Below are positions 51,862 to 62,895 of a DNA stretch of 64,000 nt, in pieces (position 1 is the stretch's first letter; each line of letters opens with the position of its first letter). Location: positions 191,566-255,565 of the forward strand of contig PDIM01000030.1 in the NCBI GenBank assembly GCA_002811675.1, given 5' to 3'. Position numbers and translations under genes: made by a program. Under the pieces are notes generated by a model. The model made no database searches. It was not told where the DNA came from and was given only the letters and a program-made list of their open reading frames with translations. The stretch is from Ichthyosporea sp. XGB-2017a (lineage: Eukaryota; Opisthokonta; Ichthyosporea).

Positions 51862-52638
51862 CTATTTATTACGGTCATACATGATATCTGTTCTAAATAC
51901 ATATTTCACTCCCTTCCGCACCTCCCTTCCTGCATGAAGAAGGCACCGCTGTCCATGCGCATGAAGAAGCAACATTCCTTCCTCGGGCTCCACTGACAGA
52001 GCAACTCGGCCCTTTGATCCCATAAATTCTGTCTCACCCCCCTCCAAATTGATACTACTGCCCACCCCGCCATTCAGATATATCAAAAGTGTGTACTCTG
52101 TTTGACACGAGTTGTCTACAGACCGTGAGCTTTGATCAACATGCTCATCAAATCTTTGTCCCTTGCGATAGCAATAATAGCTCAGCTTATCCTGAAAGCA
52201 CACTGGTTTTCTACCGTCCACCAAAGGGAGGTGATCTTTTAGTCTTTGCCATAATGTATCGGCCAGTAGTGGATCTTTGAATGGAAGGTTCTCACGGTCG
52301 AGGTAAGCTTCTCCCCTTTTCGGATGAGTGTCCTTTCCGCTCGCTTTGTTCAGCTGGATATCTTCTATAACATTGATCAATTGCTTGCATTCGAACGTTG
52401 ACAGGAAATTATGAATCACAAGTACAAAATCAGGTTTCTCTGGAAATAAGTCAACCACCTCCAAAGGCCCTATATACTCAGGTTGATCAAATCTCAGTTT
52501 TTTGTGGAGTGTTGCTAACTTGGCATATCTTGCATCAGTAACTCCCAAAGGTCTCCCACTCGGCGAGTGTTCTTTCTTCTTTCCCTTTCCAATCCCTCCC
52601 TCACTATTCACCCTTTTGCTCTCCCTGCTTCTCCCCAT
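51862..52638 (-). CDS. 2-oxoglutarate/Fe(II) dioxygenase (prolyl-4-hydroxylase-like)
   Basis: 258 aa from ATG 52638. After a basic N-terminus, KPDFVLVIHNFLSTFECKQL begins the P4Hc fold. Iron ligands are visible as H and D in RFDEHVDQS and the distal H in CLLHAGREVRKGVKYVFRTD, where Lys/Arg after it can bind 2-oxoglutarate. YTLLIYLNGG and VEPEEGMLLLHAHGQRCL complete the double-stranded helix. No signal peptide is visible, so it is probably not an ER collagen-type enzyme; a cytosolic or nuclear target is likely. The substrate is unknown. Confidence 0.88.
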   Translation of the reverse strand: MGRSRESKRVNSEGGIGKGKKKEHSPSGRPLGVTDARYAKLATLHKKLRFDQPEYIGPLEVVDLFPEKPDFVLVIHNFLSTFECKQLINVIEDIQLNKASGKDTHPKRGEAYLDRENLPFKDPLLADTLWQRLKDHLPLVDGRKPVCFQDKLSYYCYRKGQRFDEHVDQSSRSVDNSCQTEYTLLIYLNGGVGSSINLEGGETEFMGSKGRVALSVEPEEGMLLLHAHGQRCLLHAGREVRKGVKYVFRTDIMYDRNK

Positions 52639-52925
52639 TTTTGTCTTACCGTCCACCACTGATAACCAGAACAGAACCTCAGCATCTATTCAAAATCCTT
52701 GACGCCGTGACAATTACTAACACAAACATAAGATGCCCCCACCGTCCATCGGTAAACAAATCAACGCTTCCACATGACCAGTCGCTGGTTCCCATTGACA
52801 AGGATAATTAGGGGAGGAGGGCATTATAAAATTCGCTGACTGGACTATTATAGTCTGGTTATTAATTGTCGTGAAGCTTTATTGGATTTACAGGGCAGAG
52901 TACTCTTGGACCGTGAGATTGGGAC
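52639..52925. promoter_or_regulatory. Divergent promoter between dioxygenase and FSH1-like gene
   Basis: Holds ATAATTAGGGGAGGAGGGCA (52804-52823), TTATAAAATTCGC, and GGACTATTATAGTC (52842-52855), an ordered set shared in part with other promoters here. Confidence 0.5.
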
Positions 52926-53756
52926 ATGAGTGGCGGACGTACAAAGCTCAAAATCTTGTGCTTGCATGGATTTTGTCAAAATGGAAAAATATTTCGCGAA
53001 AGAACTGGAGCCATACGAAGGGCATTGAAAGGTGTGGCAGAGTTTAGTTTTGTGGATGCGCCGCATGAAGTTGACAAACGTCTAATCTTGGGAGCGGCTG
53101 CTGTGGAGGGGCGAGAAACGGAAGGAGATGGCACTGAAGGGGAGGAGGGGATGGGAAAAGAGCTGGGTTGGTGGACTCGTACACCACCTACTCAGCATTG
53201 CTCTGGAGTAGGGCAGTCTTTGCGGGAGCTGACAGCTTATTGGAGAGAAAATGGTCCATTTGATGGTGTTTTTGGATTCAGTCAGGGGGCGTCTATGGCA
53301 TCTCTTCTTTGTGTTCTGAGCTTGTGTAGGGAGCATGGTATAGATGAAGAAACCATGATTGAGCGCATAGATTATCTAATGTCGCAAGTCCCGGAAGAAG
53401 GAGAAAGAGTATCGTTGAGCGCTCTTTTGTCAAGTGGAGCAAATAGAAATGAGGCGAATATCGAGGGAATCAGAGTGAAATTGGCCATGTTTGTATCTGG
53501 TTTTGAGCCTCGTATATTGGAGCAAAGAGGCTTTTATCAGCAAGAACAATTTGGTGATATTGGTTCGCTTCACGTCTATGGGGAAAGCGATCAGCAAATC
53601 CCTGCTGACATGTCGAAGAAGCTCTTGGAGAAGTTTCGTGACGCGTTGTCAATCAGTCACGAAGGTGGTCACTACATGCCCGCGAATGGTGCTCAGCGCA
53701 AGCTGTACAAAGAGTTTTTTTCCCGTGTTAGAGACGAGCTGTATCCATCTGCGTAG
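52926..53756 (+). CDS. FSH1/OVCA2-family serine hydrolase
   Basis: Single exon, 276 aa, ATG 52926. Typical start KLKILCLHGFCQNGKIFRER, then FSFVDAPHEVD, WWTRTPP, nucleophile elbow GVFGFSQGASMASLL (Ser in GFSQGA), HVYGESDQQIPADMS with the catalytic Asp, and SHEGGHYMPAN with the catalytic His. The triad is intact. A Glu/Gly-rich insert (EGRETEGDGTEGEEGMGKE) sits in the loop before WWTR. The family are small cytosolic esterases; human OVCA2 prefers long-chain alkyl esters. Convergent with the Ca2+-ATPase gene. Confidence 0.93.
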   Translation: MSGGRTKLKILCLHGFCQNGKIFRERTGAIRRALKGVAEFSFVDAPHEVDKRLILGAAAVEGRETEGDGTEGEEGMGKELGWWTRTPPTQHCSGVGQSLRELTAYWRENGPFDGVFGFSQGASMASLLCVLSLCREHGIDEETMIERIDYLMSQVPEEGERVSLSALLSSGANRNEANIEGIRVKLAMFVSGFEPRILEQRGFYQQEQFGDIGSLHVYGESDQQIPADMSKKLLEKFRDALSISHEGGHYMPANGAQRKLYKEFFSRVRDELYPSA

Positions 53757-54017
53757 GACTCGCATGCACTAAGATTATTCACTTGTTAGCGGTGCTGTAT
53801 TATAATATATATATGACTTAGATTTATTTATTCTCTTAACTGTACCCATCACGAATCCACAGATTAGGCTTGAGAACATATTTTAAAAAGGAATTTCACC
53901 CATACTGTTAAGGAGAGTCTTTTAACATTCCATACTTCTTCACAATTCGACAAATGAGTGTTAAATAAAGAGTTATATAGTAGAAAATTTGGATACCATT
54001 CGTCATACGAACAGCAA

Positions 54018-56869
54018 CTATTCAGAAGCACCCAGTCTTAGAATAAACCCAACGGGCACACTCAAAGCACCAACTCCCAAACAAAATATCCATTCGTCTT
54101 GGTTCAAAGAAGTCGTCCCGGCGAAGCTTCCACCAAATTCAACAATCAAATACTGGCCAATAATAGTGAAGATCATAACGGCCAAGAACAAAGGAGCCTC
54201 CAACATTCCAGAAAACACGTTGATCTCCCCGTGGATCCTTCTTGCGTTAATTTCATTAAAGATCTGGCAAATAACAAACGCATTAAAGAAGATAGTCAAG
54301 TGCTCCACTCCACCCTTTTCAATATTAAAGTACTCATGTCCATAGTAAAGAATACCCAAGTTAACAAAAAGCTGAAAAACAGACTGTCCAATAATGTTCT
54401 TCCACATCAGTGCTGTAATCAAAGGTTCATCCTTTCCGTAAGGTTTCCTGTTCAGAAGTCCGGCGGACGGCTTTTCCGTTGCCAAAGCAAGAGCTGCCAT
54501 AGTGTCCATAATAAGATTAACCCACAAAAGTTGCACAGGTTTCAAAGGACTTGCACCATGATCGTCTGATAAAGCTCCAACAAAGGCCAATACAACAGCC
54601 GCAATATTAACAGTGAGTTGAAACTGCAAAAACTTACGAATGGAATCATACACATTCCTGCCCCACGCTACGGCTTTCACAATTGAGCTAAAGTTGTCAT
54701 CCATCAAAACGATATCCGATGCTTCCTTTGCCACTTCAGTACCAGTCACTCCCATTGAAAATCCAACATGGGCTAATTTCAGAGCGGGACCATCATTTGT
54801 GCCATCGCCCGTTACAGCAACAACATGACCCTGGGCTTTGAGCTCCCTCACCAAAATCTGTTTGTCCAATGGAGATGATCGCGCTAACACTTGCAAATTC
54901 CTTACTGCGTCGGACAATTTCTTCCCTTCTAGTTTTCTGAACTCGGGACCTTCCAAAATAAGACCACCTTTAGAGTATATTCCACATGTCGAAGCAATGT
55001 TTTTCGCCGTCACTTTGTTATCACCAGTGACCATTCTAACAGTAATGCCTGCCTTTTGACATACTCTAACAGCCTCCGGAACTTCAGGTCTAACAGGATC
55101 TTCAATACCCACAATACCAATTAGCGTAAGTTCGTCATTTGGAGGATGTTCCCACGATGCCTTTTGCTCGATATCACTGTAAGCAATGCAAATGGTTCTC
55201 AGTGAATCAGTAGCCATTGAATGTATTATACCATCAATTTCGTCCCTGATCTTTTTTGAGATTGCAGTAACTTGCCCGCTACCATCAACAACACTAGTAC
55301 ATGACTGGAAAACAATCTCTCCCGCTCCTTTAACATAATGTCTCAGCTGGCCACCTTTTCTTTTCACGACAACACTTGATCTCTTATTTTGGGATGAGAA
55401 TGGGTATAGCACCACTTCATTGGTCTTTTCTCTCAAATCCAGATAGTCACACCCAAGCTCACTTATCATTTTTAACAAAGCTCCATCGGTCTTGCTTCCA
55501 ATAAATTTCTTAACACCATTTTCGCCGGTAATTTCGTATGCAGTCGAGTTAGCAGCTATAGATTCGTTAATGATGGGTATCATCGATTTGGGGCACGATT
55601 GACCCAATTTACGGTTGAGGTCGAATTCACAACAGCAGACATATCCCTTCACAACAGTCATTTCATTCAGGGTTAGCGTTCCAGTTTTGTCCGAGCAAAT
55701 TTGGGTAGCCCCTCCCATAGTTTCACACGCTTCTAAGCGTCTAACTAAATTGTTGTCATAAAGCATTTGCGTCATCGAATATGCTAAAGCCATTGTAACC
55801 GCTAAAGGCAGTCCTTCAGGCACTGCAACAACAACAATAGTAATAGCAGTGATGACATATTTAACCAAGGCCGAAAAAAATACATGGTCCACCGTTTCTC
55901 CACCAATATGGATATAGTACAAATGGCGACAGGTCAGAATAGTCAGCGACAATCCCGCTGCTGCAATGCCAAACTTTCCAATCAATTCGGCCAAGTCAGT
56001 TAACTTTTCCTGCAAAGGGGTTTCTTCGTTCTCCACTCGAAGAGACATCATCGTCTTTCCGTGGAATGAATGGACACCAACAGCAATAACTATCATGCGA
56101 CCAACGCCGTTCATAACCTGACTTCCGCTCAAGAAGAAAGGATCTGCGCCACTTTCACAAGTTCCCTTTTTAACCATATCTGATTCTCCTGTGGCCATAG
56201 ACTCGTCGCATTCAATGTTCGAACCACTAACAAATATACCATCTGCCGCAAGAATATCACCAGTCTCAACCTGCACAAGCTCTCCAACAACAACTTCGTG
56301 AATGGGGATTTGCATCGGTTTGCCTGCTCGAATTACTTTGATATCCTTTGCCTCTTTTTTGGCATTTAGTTTTCTAAATTGAAGTTCCTGCAAACAAAAG
56401 AACAATAAAAACGGTTACAATACGGTTTAAAACTATTAATGATACATGGAGAGAGTGCACCACTTACCTTTTCGTAATCGTTAAAAGCAGCAACCATGAC
56501 GACTACCACGACAGCAACCATAATGGCAGTTCCTTCAATCCAGCCAGTGCTTGGATCTTCGTGAATACCCAGCACAAAACTAACAGCTGCAGAGATCATC
56601 AACATGATAAGGGTATTATCTTGCAAGCCCTCCCAAATGTACTCTAAAAACGCCTTCGATGGAGCCTCGGGAAGCACATTTGTTCCATAAAACTTGCGTC
56701 TTCGTTCAAGTTGAGACGAATCAAGCTGGGTGGTCGGTAACCCCTTCTCTGGATCGGAAAATAGTTTCTTCGAAACAGGACCTACCCCTCCCAACTTTTC
56801 AAGACCCTTTCTGTCCTTAGGATCTATCAAGTTCTGAAGAGTGCTCACTTTTAGGTTGAAGTCACCCAT
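54018..56869 (-). CDS. PMCA-type (P2B) Ca2+-transporting ATPase, short C-terminus
   Basis: Two exons (56869-56468, 56387-54018), 80-bp intron, 923 aa. Exports Ca2+ from the cytosol at the cost of ATP. Signatures: EAPSKAFLEYIWEGLQDNTL (TM1 entry), ECDESMATGESD (TGES actuator loop), ITIVVVAVPEGLPLAVTMAL (PEGLP in TM4), ICSDKTGTLTLNEM (phosphorylated Asp), GIVGIEDPVRPEVPEAV, VRMVTGDNKVTAKNIA, VAVTGDGTNDGPALKLAHVG and LLWVNLIMDTMAALALATEK. The protein ends 25 residues after the last TM span, so the C-terminal calmodulin-binding autoinhibitory tail of animal PMCA is missing. The N-terminus (~60 aa) shows no obvious plant-ACA-type calmodulin site. Confidence 0.95.
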
Positions 56870-58718
56870 GATTGCAACTATGAATTACACACAAACACAA
56901 ACAGCTACAACAAACTATAAAGATATATGGATCTCCGTTTCGCAATTTGAGCTACCAAGAATTTCACAGTAAATTCTACCTGAAGCTACTCAATTTAAAT
57001 AAAAGGCCTTTTGAAGCTGAGGAAAAAAAAGAAAAGTTGCGATCTAAAGACTTAAAAGAACCAACAACTCGAACGAATTAGGTGCTTGTACCCACTTGAA
57101 AACAAAATCGACCGCCAAAAAGCCACGCTGCACAATATTCCGATTAACCAGCCCCTCACTTTACCAATGGCTTTGAACACAAATTATTCTTCCATAAAGA
57201 TTAAAGGTGAGACTCTCTTTCTGATGGTGCGGTTTTAGCGATGCAAACACAATAAACTACTCGCGAACCAGACCGAACAACAGATTAACGTTGGAGGCTA
57301 TACTCTACAAGGGGGGGGTTGCCGGACAGGTATATGTTTCTTATACTACTATGCTGTGGTGCACGAGAGCAGATCTATCTCTTCCATCTATCTGGATACA
57401 AACAGGAATAATTAAGGGGGAGGGCGAGGCTATTAATGAGATAGAGTAGGAAGGAGGAAGGGACAGCACTAGCTGCAGACTATAGTGTACACTACTACAC
57501 AGCTATTGAACACTGGCCGTAGCTGGTACACTGTGTTACATAGTAACTTTATTATTATAATCAGACCACAAAGTAAAATAATAACAAAGAGGCAGCGCCA
57601 CTCGTATTATTATCCATCTAGCTGATCGTGTAAGATCCCTACGGAGGGGTAGGGCCAGGGTTATGGAAGGCAATGTGGTTTACCAAGGACCCTCTAGAGT
57701 CTAATTTCAATGGATGACGTGGCCAGATTTCTACTAGAGTAGCGAGGCCAGAGCCTCATACAGATGAGGAGTACTGGAATCACAATGTGCTAGGATCCCC
57801 AAGGCCGGGAGCTAGCTGGCGCGGGATCCCCCCTATAAGCTAAGCTTTCTGAAATTTTCATTTCCGATCTAGACGACGTAGTACTCTAAAATTGCAATGA
57901 CCTAAAGGTCGGCTCGCTCGCCATTTTCTTCTTTAGGGTTATAGATAGTAGCGCAAATTCCAGGAGCCAATCAGAGGACGCCCTAAAAGTGTATTTAAAT
58001 TGTCGATCAGTAAGGAGGAATCGCTCGCAAGCTCGCTCGATTAGTACTGGCACATGATGAGCTACAATCGAAGTTCAATTTGCAAAGCCACACCCACCAG
58101 CTAATAATTCAAAATTAAAAGCGCCACCATGATATGATGCACAGCTACATGACCAAGACTAGTACAGTACAGCGGTGGGATTTCGATTCTCGACCATTTA
58201 ATTCTTGCAAGACCAGCAGCTCGCCCAGATCCTCACACTATACGCAACCCTACATTTGCAAATTAATTTGCTTTCAATTTCTCCTTATATGGTGCTTTGC
58301 TCGCCTTCAATTATTTATAAGTACTATTTAATTATAATAAGCATAATTATATTTACAGTAACTTATAATGAACTTTCGATCTGCATGGATCGACATCATG
58401 TATATTGTACTTCTACACGATCATGCATAATATTGTCAAGAACTTAATTAGATACGTCTTACGTACTGCATTCCTTCGGATCGAATGGATATTACAAATA
58501 TAAGTTGTTCGACACGTTTTTCAAAGCCAGAATCCCCGGCCGTCGATAGCATACAAATAACTAAATTAAAGGGATCCCGAGACAGGCTCTTTCACACTGC
58601 AATACAAATATCTGTTCGTTCTGCGAATGCATTTTGGTGCCACAGGAAGATACAACACAACACTTAAAAGCAATTGAACTGTGCAATAAACTACAAGGTC
58701 TATCTTTGGCTATCTATC
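56870..58718. other. Long intergenic region containing dispersed repeat copy 3
   Basis: About 1.85 kb between two minus-strand genes. It has ATTAAGGGGGAGGGCGAGGC then TATTAATGAG (57411-57440) and, at 57887-58041, an inverted copy of the dispersed repeat. The AT-rich part after 58041 has no homology and no credible frame. Confidence 0.5.
57887..58041. repeat. Dispersed repeat, copy 3 (inverted)
   Basis: Reverse complement of 21579-21732 over about 155 bp with few changes; similarity begins sharply at TAAAATTGCAATGACC and ends at CTCGCTCGAT. It includes the reversed CCAAT box, AACCCTAAAG and the 12-codon frame. Confidence 0.85.
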
Positions 58719-60022
58719 TCAAGCACACTCAATTGAATAAACTGATATCTCATTCGAAACATCCGCAACGAATACGTTGTCTCTTTGGCCAGGTCTGCTA
58801 CAGATCCAATTAATCTTCTCACTATGCGTGATACTTGACGTTGGGCCAATATTTTCTCTTCGCTTTTCTTTATCATTCACAGAAGGGGTTTCACTTTCGT
58901 CGAAATTCACAGATGGTTCATCATAAATGGCCTTCTTTTCGTTTTCAAACGGCTCTGACAGATATTCGACGATATCGTGGTCTTCTACTCGCTTGCCTAA
59001 TTGCCAGTAGTTAACAGTTTTGTCCTGACCACATGATAATATTGAATTATTGGGCGAGAAAAAAGGAAAGATGACTTGACTAACAGCCCCTGTATGACCT
59101 TCGAGAGAGCATAGATACTTCCAAGGACTTTCCTTTTTCCCTGCTTTTTTCCCACCCTTCGATAACTTCAAAAACTCGTACATGTACACTTTGCAATTAC
59201 CAACACCCACGCCCATGTAATGTCCCGAATTCGAAAGAGCCACACTGTAAGCAAAAGGAGGATTCAATAACATGTTTTCATTCGGTCCATCTTTGTCCAT
59301 GCAAGTAAAATCAAGAGAATTCAAGATTCTGCCCCTTCCCAGATCCCATTGAAGAACTTTACAATCCAATCCACAACTCACTATCTCCCAGGGGTTATTA
59401 GGCCGAAACAGCACGCCTGAGCAAATACTTGAGTGTCCGTTGCTAAGGGAAGACTTTACATATTTTGTCTCAAGGTCAATCACTTGAATCTCACCTAACA
59501 AGAATTTTAATGGTGTAAATGTTAACTTCAATCGTTAAGCAACAGAGTCTGGGTCCAAATAACAAACCACTCCCTACCTTCATCGTCAGCAGCTGCGAGT
59601 AGTTTTCCCTTCCCATTAATACTTATTTGGTTAATATCATCCTTGCTGACATCATACTTCTCTATCCAAGTATTAGCATTTCGCAAATCCAATGAGCCTA
59701 TTTGGTTACCACACGCCACATATAGAATGTGTTCGTTTGTAGGATGGAGACAAAAGCTGTTCACTGCTCCCCCCCCAAATTCACACATGGCATCAATTGT
59801 TTGAGTGCACTTTTGTTGATCCACATCCCACAACTTAATTGCACCTACAAAGAGTTCCATCAAGTGAAATAAAATCAACTTTTAGTCAAACTGATAGTGA
59901 AACAAAGAAGGTTTCTCCACTAGCAACTCACCATTAGCGTCTCCCGAACACAGCAATCCATGTTTTATCAAATACTCGACAGTCACCACCTCATTCTCAT
60001 GACCTTTAAGTAGAGTAGGCAT
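58719..60022 (-). CDS. WDR53: WDR53-like WD40 repeat protein
   Basis: Three exons (60022-59932, 59844-59578, 59494-58719), introns 87 and 83 bp, 377 aa. Start MPTLLKGHENEVVTVEY opens directly into the first WD repeat. Later repeats: AIKLWDVDQQKCTQTI, GGGAVNSFCLHPTNEHILYV, IEKYDVSKDDINQISING, HSSICSGVLFRPNNPWEIVS with CGLDCKVLQWDLGRGR, and LEGHTGAVSQVIFPFFSPNN with CGQDKTVNYWQLGK. Human WDR53 is 358 aa with the same order and is a putative DDB1-CUL4 receptor, like DCAF1 encoded nearby. An acidic insert (VNFDESETPSVNDKEKRREN) is lineage-specific. Confidence 0.82.
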
Positions 60023-60498
60023 CTTCCTTTTCACAATAAACTACACCAAATCCTAATTACAAAGAAACGCCAGTCACCGCGCAGAAGAGAAAAAGCCACT
60101 TCAGCCTATTTATTTCTGTGATAAACAATATACAGTACATTTATCACATGTTGCTCTTCCCCTACCCCTACCATATAAGACAATAACCCCTAAACCTGGA
60201 ATTAATATGTACCCTCCAAAGGAATGCAGAGGCCAAATTAAGGTGCAGGCGGGTTTTTGCGGTTTCCTATTTGCCCCCTGTACTTGTATTTAGTTGCACA
60301 CTTTTGGATTAAAAGTGCTCTAAGCCTCTCAGAAAGGTTCAAGATCCAAGAATCAGGGCTAGCGTGTGTGTATAAATCATAGAAGGTGCTCAATCTCGAG
60401 AAATACCCAGAGCACACCGTACATTGCTATTTTTTTACACTATTCCCAGACCACCATCTTATTTAGTGCTTCATTTCCAAGTTTGATATTTCGATAAA
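60023..60498. promoter_or_regulatory. Divergent promoter between WDR53 and kinesin-13
   Basis: On the minus strand: GGTTTAGGGGTTATTGTC, TTATATGG and GGTAGGGGTAGGGGAAGAG (60151-60195), variants of the recurrent G-rich motif. Confidence 0.45.
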
Positions 60499-62660
60499 AT
60501 GGTAATGATGGAGAGCGTCGGCCTAAGTGTTGGTGACCAAGTGAATATTCAAAGAACTGATGGTAGAGTTCATTCTGCTGTGGTCAGCGGCTTCAATGAG
60601 GAGAATAGTACGGTTACCGTCGAATGGTTTGAAAGCGAAGAAACGAAAGGAAAAGCGGTAAGTCTAGTTAAATCCTGAAGCTAAGGAAGAAATGGGTTGT
60701 TATTAACGTTTAGATTTGCCACCCTACTGCTCAGATTGAAGTTGATGCCCTAGCGAAACTTAATCCTCATATTTTTAATCGACGTCCTGCTGCCTCACAG
60801 CCGAACAATCAAGCACCCCAAGCGCAACCTTTGCAACGTGCAGTTTCGGAATCCATTTCGTTTGTGCCTCAAAACGGAAACAAACCTCAACCAAGCCCCG
60901 CCCGCAAGGTGACAAAAGTTGTGGAGGAAGCTGAAAAGATTAAAAAGAATAGAGAAGATAGGAGACAGCGACAAGCAGAAGAAATGAAAAGACGACAAGA
61001 AGAAGATGATCCTTCGAATCCGAACAACGAATTCCTATCTATGATTCGAGAGTACCGGTCAAAGCTTCCGCCTTATCGCTCGATTTCGTACGATCCCCGC
61101 GAACATAAAATTGCCGTATGTGTTCGCAAACGGCCCATTAATAGAAAAGAAGAAAATCGAAAGGACGTTGACGTGATTACTATTCCTGATGGAACTTCGG
61201 TCATTGTACACGAGCCTAAACTCAAGGTCGACCTTACGAAATATCTAGAAAATCACCAATTCAACTTTGATTATGCGTTTGGTGAGAACTCTTCGAATGA
61301 ACTTGTGTACCAATACACCGCAAAACCCTTAGTGAAGACTATATTCGAAAAGGGAATGGCCACTTGCTTTGCGTATGGGCAGACAGGTTCTGGAAAAACA
61401 CATGTATGTATATGTTGATGTGAACTAGCTTTGTTTTAGCTGGGCGTTTATTAACCTCACCTTCTTGTTCTTTCATTTGCCCTTTCCTTATTTCTTTTGT
61501 TGTAGACTATGGGGGGAAATGTTGGATCAAAGAAATGTGAAGAGGGGATATACGCACTTGCTGCCAAGGATGTTTTTGAATTGCTTCAGTCTCCTAAGTA
61601 TCGTGAAAAAGATTTATGGGTTTCTGTTAGCTTTTTCGAAATTTACGGAGGTAAAGTCTTTGACCTTTTGAACGATAAGAAAAAACTCCGAGTGTTAGAA
61701 GATGCTAAACAGCAAGTGCAAGTGGTTGGGCTTCAAACTACACTTGTGCATGAAACAGAAGAAGTTTTAGACTTAATTAAGAAGGGTAATGCTGTCCGAA
61801 CTTCTGGAAAGACATCGGCCAATAATAACTCGTCTCGGTCTCATGCCGTTTTTCAGATCATTTTGAAAACAAATTCCAACAAAAAACTTTATGGAAAATT
61901 TTCTTTGATTGACTTGGCTGGGAACGAGAGAGGTGTAGATACAAGCAGTGCAGATCGAAAAACTCGAATGGAAGGAGCTGAGATAAACAAAAGCCTTCTT
62001 GCTCTCAAAGAGTGTATAAGAGCTTTGGGAAAAAAGGGCGATTATACCCCCTTCCGAGCAAGCAAGTTAACTCAAGTTCTAAAAGATTCTTTTATTGGTG
62101 AAAATTCCCGAACGGTAATGATTGCGACCATATCACCAGGTTCGGGGTCTTGTGAGCATTCGTTGAATACTTTGCGTTATTCAGATCGAGCAAAAGAACT
62201 TCCTGGAAAGCGTTCAAAGGAAGACTTTGTGAGTGCCACCCCTGCTGTTGTGGAGGAGGAAGAGAATGAAGATTTCAAAGATATGCAGCAAATGTCTGGA
62301 AACCCTATAGGCGAAGATTTAGTGCTTCTTCATCGAAGTTTAGGAAGAGAGGCAACCAAAGAATTGTTTCAGTTTCATGGGGCCATCAATGATATAATGG
62401 AAGATCAGGAATTGCTTGTCGAAGAACATCGAGTGGCCTTGGGGGTGGAAACTAGTTTGATGAACGAGGAGGAGATCATGCTTCAAAGAGTGGATGACCC
62501 TGATTATGATATGGAAACCTACTCAAAACGGCTGGATGAAATTCTGGCGAAAAAGATAAAGGTTGCGCAAGATCTTAGGGACAAAGTAGCGAAATTTAGT
62601 TCTGATTTGCGAAAAGAAGAAATTGCAAGTAAGCATGTTAAGCGCATGCCGATGTTTTGA
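60499..62660 (+). CDS. Kinesin-13 microtubule depolymerase
   Basis: Three exons (60499-60657, 60735-61403, 61506-62660), introns 77 and 102 bp, 660 aa. N-terminal [20 protein letters not shown] and [20 protein letters not shown] match the KIF2 N-terminal domain. The motor is internal: [40 protein letters not shown] with the class-specific KVD finger, P-loop [28 protein letters not shown] (switch I), [10 protein letters not shown] (switch II) and [14 protein letters not shown]. The last intron splits the P-loop right after GSGKTH. The C-terminus is helical. Kinesin-13s shorten spindle and flagellar microtubules. Confidence 0.97.
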
Positions 62661-62895
62661 GTACTATTCTCCTTCACCATGCATAGTATGATCAATTCTT
62701 TTCTTCATCGACTCCCATTCACTCTTTAAGCCACTAAAATTCTAATAAATGTGTTTTAATTCGATATTACAGGAAATCTTATTCCATGACTTTATTTTGA
62801 TATTTCATACCATAAGATTCTTTTTTCGTACATAATAAATTAGAGACCAGCTCTTTTCTCCATTATATTTGAGTGTTTCATTTTAAGACAAAGTT

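Noticed and set aside
58134-58667. Several 60-80 codon frames after repeat copy 3
   Set aside because: AT-rich chance frames without homology or shared features.
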